A DNA stretch of 64,000 nt from Polyodon spathula (Eukaryota; Chordata; Actinopteri; Acipenseriformes; Polyodontidae): the NCBI RefSeq assembly GCF_017654505.1, contig NC_054536.1:27734512-27798511 (forward strand), read 5' to 3'. The position numbers were made by a program, and so were the translations under genes. The number at the start of each line of letters is the position of its first letter. The first letter of the stretch is position 1. Under the pieces are notes generated by a model. That model worked only from the letters and a program-made list of their open reading frames with translations. It was not told where the DNA came from and searched no databases. Below, piece by piece: positions 58,700 to 64,000 of this stretch.

Positions 58700-59000
58700 G
58701 ACAAAAAAAATGGAAACACCAATGTAAAGTCACTTAATAGGGCGTTGGACCACCATGTGCGGCCAGTACAACCTGTATGTGCCGTGGCATAGAGTCAACC
58801 AGCCTCTGGAATTCTGCAGGAGGGATGCGGCACCATTTTTCCACAGGAAAGTCAATCAACTCACGCCTCGTTGATGAAGGTGGAAAACGCTGTCTCAGGC
58901 GTTGTTCCAGAATATCCTATAAATGCTCGATTGGGTTCAGATCTGGTGACTGAGAAGGCCATGACATATGAATAATATCAGGATGGACGGCTTCATCCGC
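58697..59000 (-). mobile_element. Tc1-like transposon fragment, second family
   Basis: The end GTGGACAAAAAAAATGGAAACACC is followed by the 3' part of a transposase on the minus strand: [16 protein letters not shown] with the catalytic Glu near 58920, then EQRLRQRFPPSS, RRELIDF and MVVQRPI in frames with one stop or shift. The match ends near 59000, where unrelated sequence starts, so DNA-binding and both Asp segments are missing. It differs from the family at 46155. Confidence 0.75.
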
Positions 59001-59395
59001 CCGCATACAAATATAACAATAATAGTATACAAATAGAAATATTATATAAATAATATGTACATAAATATGCACAAGGGGTGGGCACCCCATCACACAGACT
59101 TTCTCAAGGTTCAAAAGAATGACGATATGTTTAGCTGCACTATGCCCCCAATACCATGCTGCAGCATTGATTAAGTTCAGGCTCAAAGGAGAGATTGGGC
59201 CTGAATTAATCAGTGCTGCACTGTGCTGTTGATAAATGACACAACATTCAACAGCTCCTGTTTTCATTTGGAAAACAGCCTTTTCAGTCCAGGGTCTTTT
59301 CCAAACAAGTTTTAAATTGTTCCATTTGAACCATTTACACCTCAATCAATAGGTAATTATTCATGATATGAAGCACTCACATAACATAAATAACA
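59001..59395. other. Unassigned sequence
   Basis: A 142-codon minus-strand frame passes through here, but only its last 25 or so codons are Tc1. The remainder has no domain I recognise. Confidence 0.4.
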
Positions 59396-59409
59396 AAGTA
59401 ACTCTTCCC

Positions 59410-59625
59410 TCCTTGCGTTCAATTCATAGGCTAAGGGAACTGAATCTGTACATCTCTTTACACAGAGTGGGGAGGGTATGAAATGGGTTACATATTCATG
59501 TTGATGCTGAATATCTGGGATCCTTTAAAACCCAACTTGACAAAGTTTTGAGATCAATCAGCTACTAGGTAGGCTGACTGATCTCTCGTTCATGCATTTT
59601 CTATCTTATATTCTCCCTCTGCCTC
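59410..59625 (+). repeat. LINE 3'-end fragment (CR1/L2-like)
   Basis: A plus-strand frame reads LNLYISLHRVGRV, a stop, then DAEYLGSFKTQLDKVLRSISY, followed by CTGACTGATCTCTCGTTC. The SLHR..., D-A-E-S/Y-x-G-S-F-K-x-x-L-D-K pattern and the CTCTCGTT end are known to me from the 3' ends of fish CR1-type LINEs. It is 5'-truncated, as is typical. Confidence 0.55.
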
Positions 59626-62478
59626 CTCCCTTATAACTATCCTTTGTTCTATCTGTTACAGTGGTCTACTGCCTCGTCATGTTTGCCAGGTGCTGGGCTC
59701 TCAAAAAGTGTGTCCATGCTTCCATGTCATATTATCAAGACAAATTCATTCTATTTCAAATTCTGTTGTGAGGGTTTGTCCTGAGCTACTGACACCTATT
59801 AAACCTAGAATTTATTCAAATTCTGACTAGAACAGCCTTGCCTAGCTTCTGAGAGCTGAGGCGATGATAATCTAACATGGTTTAACTGCAAGCAAGATCC
59901 ATAATGTAATTTTTTCTCTAACAACAGCTTACGCCATCCTTATAACATCAATATGTGTTGCAAAATGAAAAGATTTTAAGTTCTTAGATAAATTATTTCT
60001 AGTTTATACCAATAAGCATTTTTTTCATTGAAATTCTGGTTTATTGCACCTTGGACTAACTTTGAGTTGAAGAGGTTGGAATGTTGAACGTAAAAAGATA
60101 TCTCCCAGACTTGCTTGCTATCAAAGTTTGTGTAGAAGCTGTAATAACAAATTGGGGTGTGGCAGGGTGGAAGCCCTGCTTGTGTAATGTGTGTGTGGGG
60201 AGAATAATGGGCCTGCAGGGAATATTCATTTTTTTATTATTATTATTTTTAACTTGACCTACTTCGTAGCCTGGACAATTAACACAAATAGATCACGGTG
60301 CTGCATTGACAAGTTATGATACTTACAGGAGGACACTCAATTCTCGTTAATATGAATTTCAAGGGACCAGCACAAATGTATGCATTATACCACTAATTTG
60401 TATTGTCATGAGTAGCCTATAAGCCAAATATATACTGTCAGTTTTTATTTAATTTAGTCACTGATGCAGAGCTAAATTGTGCACAACTACAAACCATCTA
60501 CAGATTAATAGAATATGTGTGTTTCCTACTCCTATATGCTCAGTCAGCTGGAGGGGTTTCACGTTGGGGAAACCAGAAATGTCATAAAAATTTGTTTTCT
60601 GGTTCAACACCCTAGAGAGCGAAGAACACTTGCAATGTTTGTACTTGTAATGTTTCAGCACCACTCACTGAATGTCTTAGTCGTCCAGTGCTCATGAGCT
60701 ATGGATGGTGGCCTGGATCAGTCTACATACTTGCAACTAGCTGCAAGGACCTCTCCATTAAATGTAGTGCACATAACCAAAAACATAGACCATTTTCTTA
60801 CCTCTTTATTTGCACAAACATCAATATCACAAATAATTCACCCACCACCCCCTCCATTTTCTTGTGTTAAAATAATTTAGTTATTTTTTATAGTTTAGGA
60901 TATACATTTTTTTTAGCGGTATCTAACTACTTCCTGTTATTAGTTGTCACATGACCTGCTTGCAGTTGGACCACTGCAGGGAAACCGAGCTACATGTACA
61001 GAAAGTGATTTTGTATTAGGAAACAGCAGACATTTTTACTTCAATTGCATGTCTTTTAAATATTTTAAATATTCCAAACTGAAGTATATATCCCAAACTC
61101 AGAACTAACAGAAGAAAGGGTGGATCAGTGATTATATTTGCTAATGGTAATAAGATGCATGTAAGGATATGCTTTCAACAATAAGGAACTGTATTTACTC
61201 ACTAATAGCATCACACTTCACAATTAATAATAAAAACTTAATCTGGATTTTATGTAATTTATTTCTTGAATTGGAGAAAGACAGGTAGGCAGATAATAGA
61301 TGGTTAGCTTTTCTCAATGGATATGTACATCTGCTGAACAAGAATTCTGTCCATAAGGATAAAGAATAGACTTTTAAAGACAAGGTGTTACCATGCCTTA
61401 ACTCGTGTAGAGTTGCTACATGTTGTTACGAGCTCATTCTTAAGTATAATCCCAAATCTAGGCCACTATTATGGCAGCTTGCTACCTGCTCTGCTAAATG
61501 ATAAGCTAGATTTGCCCTCCAGACAGCAAGGCTTATCCCACTGGAGCTGGGCTGTTTTTCAAGACTTTTTGACCTTTTGGCAAAACGGTTACTTAGAAAT
61601 AATTCCTTTCCCTGCCAGTATGCTAAAAGATAAGGATAAAGCATTTACAGCCTTCATAAATTGCAGAGTAAAATAAAATAAAAAAAACAGCATATGATTA
61701 GGCATAGTAAAATAGCTTCTTTTGAGAGGCTTGTGCGGTGTCTATCTATCTGTGTTGACTGTACCATCTATAGTTATCTGACCAAACTCTTGTAAGCCTA
61801 TTTTATTTAAAGGACATGGAATTTTGTAGGCTAACTTTCTGTTTGTCTGTTAGTAGCTACTCTTGTTAGTCCCCACAGAAATCTGCAGTAAAATTTCCTA
61901 AAATCTGCAAAGAGAATTTTCCGCAAATAACTTTTCAATGAAAAATAGTGTTAGAGTATTAATAAACAACAAAAGCCCTTTCTGTTGATATTACATTATG
62001 TTATCTACACTATGTTACATTATGTTATCTGTTCCCTAACTTCTCTCAAAACGGTATCTATAAAGATGTAAACCCCAACCCTACAACTCTTTAAGCCTGA
62101 GCGCATATGGGAATACACAAACAATCCAAATCCACCTTTGCAGGGCATGAAATAGCCAACAGCACTGGCGGCAATTGCGTCACTGCCCAAGCTGCTTGCT
62201 GCAATGCCTCTCAAAATTTTAAAACAATTACAGCAAACTTTGCCTGTAAGCCCGCCTATCATTGCTGCCGGTGTCCCTCAGAACCAGCACATCTGATCTG
62301 ATCAGCACATTCTGTCACATTTCAAAATAATTCTGTCTAATCTCATCCTGTGAGAAACTAACTCATCATAATGTATTCTTTTTGTCATTCTTAAGCCACG
62401 AGAAAGACGTACTGTATCTTCGGGCAAAGTGAGGGATGCTGTTAGACTGAGCTCAATATGACCGTGCTTCCAGCAATC
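59626..62478. other. 2.9-kb stretch with few recognisable features
   Basis: No gene. GTGTGGCAGGGTGGAAGCCCTGC at about 60160 resembles an LTR start and has a CAGGG/CCCTG stem. The rest is unassigned. Confidence 0.45.
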
Positions 62479-62480
62479 CA

Positions 62481-62975
62481 GAAAGAAGACAATAGTTGAA
62501 TTGACAACAGAACTGGTAGAAGGCACAGATGTCGTTGTCCATCAAATCAACAGTACGATGGTCACTCTTGAACTCAGGATTTAAAGGATGTGTTGCAGTA
62601 AGAATACTTTTGTTAAGAAAGGGAAACCAGACTAAAAGGCTAAAACACAGAAATTGGACTGTGGAACAATGGTCAGTGGTGCTTTGGACTGTTGATGGCT
62701 GGACAACGACTTCAAGCAGTTCTGTTGTCAATTCAACGCTTATCTTCTTTCTATTCCTTAAGGATATTATATCTTCAAGTATTGCTTATCCTTGTTAAAC
62801 AGCTTTTTGGGTCTTCCAGTCCTGATTTTGTCAATTACAGATGATGTTTCTCTGTATTTGTTGCTTATGCTTCAGATACCACACCTTGAAAACCGAGTGA
62901 TGCAAGCTATTAAACTCAATGTTTTTCCTTCTTTATGCAAGTCAAGGTTGTTATAATAGTAGAAAACACTAGTGG
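62481..62975. pseudogene. Two head-to-head Tc1 transposase fragments
   Basis: The plus strand from 62484 reads VELTTELVEG, then VRWSLLNSGFKGCVAV, LLRKGNQTKRL and HRNWTVEQWSVVLW (to about 62695), the middle of a Tc1 transposase up to just before the first catalytic Asp. The minus strand from about 62960 reads DLHKEGKTLSLIA, a stop-interrupted helix-turn-helix, SVIDKIRTGRPKKLFNKD, then SVELTTELLE down to 62710. The shared ELTTEL region forms an inverted repeat, 62481-62522 against 62710-62751. Both fragments have stops. They differ from the two Tc1 families elsewhere in the window. Confidence 0.7.
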
Positions 62976-63052
62976 AGGCTTTGAGTAAATTATTGATGCT
63001 CATAATTCATCAGAGTAGAAAAATGCAACATGTATAAGACTTTTGCACAGCA

Positions 63053-63059
<7 letters not shown>

Positions 63060-63141
<82 letters not shown>
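63060..63141. repeat. (TA)n microsatellite directly before a Tc1 end
   Basis: About 41 TA units ending exactly where CAGTGCCTATAG begins at 63142. Confidence 0.97.

Positions 63142-64000
<859 letters not shown>

Noticed and set aside
59001..59345. N-terminal part of the 142-codon minus-strand frame ending in a Tc1 motif
   Set aside because: Only the last residues are Tc1. The rest is unrelated sequence joined at about 59000, so it is not a true fusion gene.

Overview
The window looks like non-coding, repeat-dense nuclear DNA of a ray-finned fish. I favour a non-teleost such as a sturgeon or paddlefish, because several SINE, LINE, DIRS and Tc1 sequences resemble families I know from acipenseriform genomes. 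That is recognition from memory, not a search. There are no bacterial features (no operons, ribosome binding sites or dense ORFs). I found no intact host gene. Almost every long ORF is either a broken transposon gene or a translated microsatellite.

Layout. 1-3.84 kb: a decayed DIRS (tyrosine-recombinase) retrotransposon on the minus strand, split by another repeat. 4.66-6.07 kb: an internally deleted piggyBac with exact TTAA sites and matching terminal inverted repeats (TIRs). 6.24-8.17 kb: the 5' part of a Ty3/Gypsy LTR element. 8.2-14 kb: MITE-like sequence, including an exact TA-flanked MITE at 12.48-12.78 kb, and one copy of a dispersed repeat that recurs inverted at 28.3 kb. 15-16.16 kb: the leader of a second DIRS copy. 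17.6-18.05 kb: a possible hAT BED-finger fossil. 21.09-25.55 kb: a SINE fragment and two head-to-head, internally deleted LINEs. 27.66-28.23 kb: a probable solo LTR. 29.04 kb: a perfect hairpin in a dispersed repeat. 32.37-33.94 kb: a Harbinger element with a transposase remnant. 35.3-36.5 kb: a tRNA-derived SINE and a LINE tail. 40.0-40.3 kb: a possible conserved noncoding element. 42.3-43.5 kb: an LTR-like block and a LINE tail. 46.1-47.7 kb: a Tc1 element. 48.2-50.3 kb: ATT microsatellites and dispersed repeats. 51.3-52.1 kb: a Harbinger MYB-like ORF. 52.7-52.95 kb: a SINE with perfect 13-bp target-site duplications. 53.7-58.14 kb: a large imperfect palindrome with gag and DUF4806-like fragments. 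58.7-64 kb: fragments of three Tc1 copies and a LINE tail.

The elements do not form a pathway. The window records successive insertions, deletions and inversions. The most unusual structures are the large palindrome with a one-arm-only cassette, and three Tc1-type ends that each begin directly after a (TA)n tract. Nothing here convincingly shows a new functional system. The unassigned stretches are probably intergenic or intronic sequence of an unidentified host gene.
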